The notes beneath the pieces are model-generated. The model did not search any database. It had not been told where the DNA came from and worked only from the letters and a program-made list of their open reading frames with translations. A stretch of DNA of 5,874 nt from CBDULQ01 sp965368115 (GTDB taxonomy: Bacteria; Pseudomonadota; Gammaproteobacteria; SZUA-229): NCBI GenBank assembly GCA_965368115.1, contig CBDULQ010000222.1, positions 1 to 5,874 of the forward strand, read 5' to 3'. Positions 4,703 through 5,874 of this stretch are shown here, piece after piece. The position numbers and the translations under genes were made by a program. The stretch's first letter is position 1, and the number at the start of each line of letters is the position of its first letter.

Positions 4703-5854
4703 ATGGCTCATAATAATACGGTATTTTCGCAATTACTCAAAATAATTCCGAGACATGAGTTTGAATCACTCTCAAAAGCACATCATGAAGGCCGTCAACT
4801 GCGAAAAACCAGCCGCTGGTCTCAATTCGTGTCACTGTGCCTCGGACAACTTGCAGGACGTCATAGCTTGAGGGATATAGAGTCCAACATGCATGTACAA
4901 TCAAAGCGCCTGTATCACCTGGGTGCGCAGCCTGTCGCTCGATCAAGCCTTGCCCGATTAAATGAGCAGCAACCTTATACAATGTATGAAGCCCTGTTTG
5001 GTCAGTTATATAGCCGCTGCCGGCAATTAGCACCCAAACACCGTTTCCGTTTCAAGAATAAACTGTATTCTCTGGATGCGTCTTTGATCGATCTGTCATT
5101 AAAGCTCTTTCCCTGGGCGCATTATGCGTTAGGAAAAGCGGCGATGAAGTTACACGTTGGCCTTGATCATGCCGGCTATATTCCTCAGTTTGCAGCTATC
5201 ACTGAAGGCAAAGTATCCGATATTGAAATAGGCAGGACACTGCAATTCAGCAAGGGCAGTATCGTTGTGTTTGACAAGGGCTACACCGACTATGAGTGGT
5301 TTAAAGCACTGAATAACAAGGGTGTTTTCTTTGTGACGCGCCTGCGCCAGAATGCCATCTGGCGTGTGAATGAAAGACGAGACGTCAATAAAGACACGGG
5401 GCTCACCTGCGATCAAACCATCACATTAACGGGTGTTAAGCCGCAGAAAATTGGCATGCCGAAGTTACGGCGTATTGGCTATCGTGATCCGGAAACAGGG
5501 CAGCACTACGAATTCATTACGAACCATTTCGAGCTAAGCGCAAAAACCATTGCAGAAATTTACAAAGAACGCTGGCAAGTAGAGTTATTTTTCAAATGGA
5601 TAAAACAGAACCTGAAAATTAAAGCCTTTATTGGCAATAGCAGAAATGCCATCATGACTCAAATATGGGTGGCATTGTGCACCTGCCTGATGCTGGCTTT
5701 CATCAAGTTCAGCGCGAAGCTGGATTGGTCATTGCAGAAAATAATACGCATATTACAACTCAATCTGTTTATGAGGAGAGATCTATTATCGTTACTGCGT
5801 GGTGATCCACCACCAGACACAGGTCAGGAGAATAACCAGTTGGCGCTTATATGA
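4703..5854 (+). CDS. IS4-family DDE transposase
   Basis: This 383-residue enzyme would bind the IS ends and carry out cut-and-paste transposition. An N-terminal DNA-binding region covers about residues 5-75 (FSQLLKIIPRHEFE and SLRDIESNMH), of the type seen in the DUF4372 group. The RNase H-like catalytic domain runs from about 118 to 335. The catalytic residues can be placed: Asp125 in LYSLDASLID, Asp191 in VVFDKGYTDYEWF, and Glu294 in YKERWQVELFFKWIK. The last of these is an exact Y-(2)-R-(3)-E-(6)-K signature of the IS4 group (Tyr287, Arg290, Glu294, Lys301). Length and motifs are those of an intact protein, with no frameshift. AAGGA at 4691-4695 is seven bases before the ATG. Translation may be limited by the 10-base inverted repeat that covers this site. 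The coding region ends two bases before the right inverted repeat. Confidence 0.96.
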   Translation: MAHNNTVFSQLLKIIPRHEFESLSKAHHEGRQLRKTSRWSQFVSLCLGQLAGRHSLRDIESNMHVQSKRLYHLGAQPVARSSLARLNEQQPYTMYEALFGQLYSRCRQLAPKHRFRFKNKLYSLDASLIDLSLKLFPWAHYALGKAAMKLHVGLDHAGYIPQFAAITEGKVSDIEIGRTLQFSKGSIVVFDKGYTDYEWFKALNNKGVFFVTRLRQNAIWRVNERRDVNKDTGLTCDQTITLTGVKPQKIGMPKLRRIGYRDPETGQHYEFITNHFELSAKTIAEIYKERWQVELFFKWIKQNLKIKAFIGNSRNAIMTQIWVALCTCLMLAFIKFSAKLDWSLQKIIRILQLNLFMRRDLLSLLRGDPPPDTGQENNQLALI

Positions 5855-5856
5855 AA

Positions 5857-5874
5857 GTTTATGGGACAGCAGTG
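5857..5874. repeat. IS right terminal inverted repeat
   Basis: GTTTATGGGACAGCAGTG, the last 18 bases of the window, mirrors 4604-4621 without mismatch. The repeat could extend outward only if the element does, since the window stops here. Confidence 0.9.

Larger units (their letters stand above)
4604..5874 (+). mobile_element. Complete IS4-family insertion sequence, 1271 bases
   Basis: The element is bounded by perfect 18-base inverted repeats and encodes one full-length IS4-type transposase that nearly fills it, the stop codon ending two bases before the right repeat. The family is assigned from the transposase (DDE with the YREK signature). IS4-family elements usually make target duplications of about 10-13 bases. 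The right flank lies outside the window, so this cannot be checked. All parts look intact, so the copy may be active. The exact IS name cannot be given from the sequence alone. Confidence 0.92.

Noticed and set aside
4737..5416. Minus-strand frames inside the transposase gene
   Set aside because: They are antisense shadows of an intact DDE transposase.

Overview
The window looks like a piece of a gammaproteobacterial chromosome, possibly a marine or other environmental species. This rests on the style of the SulP and LysR proteins and of the small repeats; no sequence here fixes the genus. It has two halves of different composition. Positions 1 to about 2845 are GC-rich and carry an ordinary divergent pair: a SulP-family anion permease on the minus strand, cut off by the left edge, and a LysR-type regulator on the plus strand. 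They share a 330-base control region rich in dyad symmetries, and the layout suggests that the regulator controls the permease.

From about 2846 to 4603 the DNA turns AT-rich and accessory in character. It holds an imperfect inverted repeat of 117 bases (3226-3342) with the architecture of an integron attC recombination site. Directly after it comes a small gene for a predicted exported protein (3367-3699) with a strong ribosome binding site, placed as expected for a gene cassette. The stop codon of this gene runs into a weaker attC-like sequence. No integrase is visible, so this would be an orphan cassette (CALIN-like) or the edge of a larger array. Next are a 156-base element with 26-base terminal inverted repeats (3770-3925), resembling a small non-autonomous element or REP doublet, and a gene for a four-helix membrane protein of unknown function (4076-4582).

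A third copy of the same repeat arm starts at 4589 and is interrupted after 16 bases by a complete IS4-family insertion sequence (4604-5874), whose perfect 18-base right inverted repeat ends on the last base of the window. The transposase has an intact DDE triad and the YREK signature. Its start region carries a perfect 10-base inverted repeat arranged so that read-through transcripts, but not the element's own transcript, would hide the ribosome binding site.

Overall this is a core permease-regulator pair next to a stretch of stacked mobile DNA: an integron-type cassette, a small inverted-repeat element and an IS inserted into a repeat copy. I see no tRNA, rRNA or CRISPR array.
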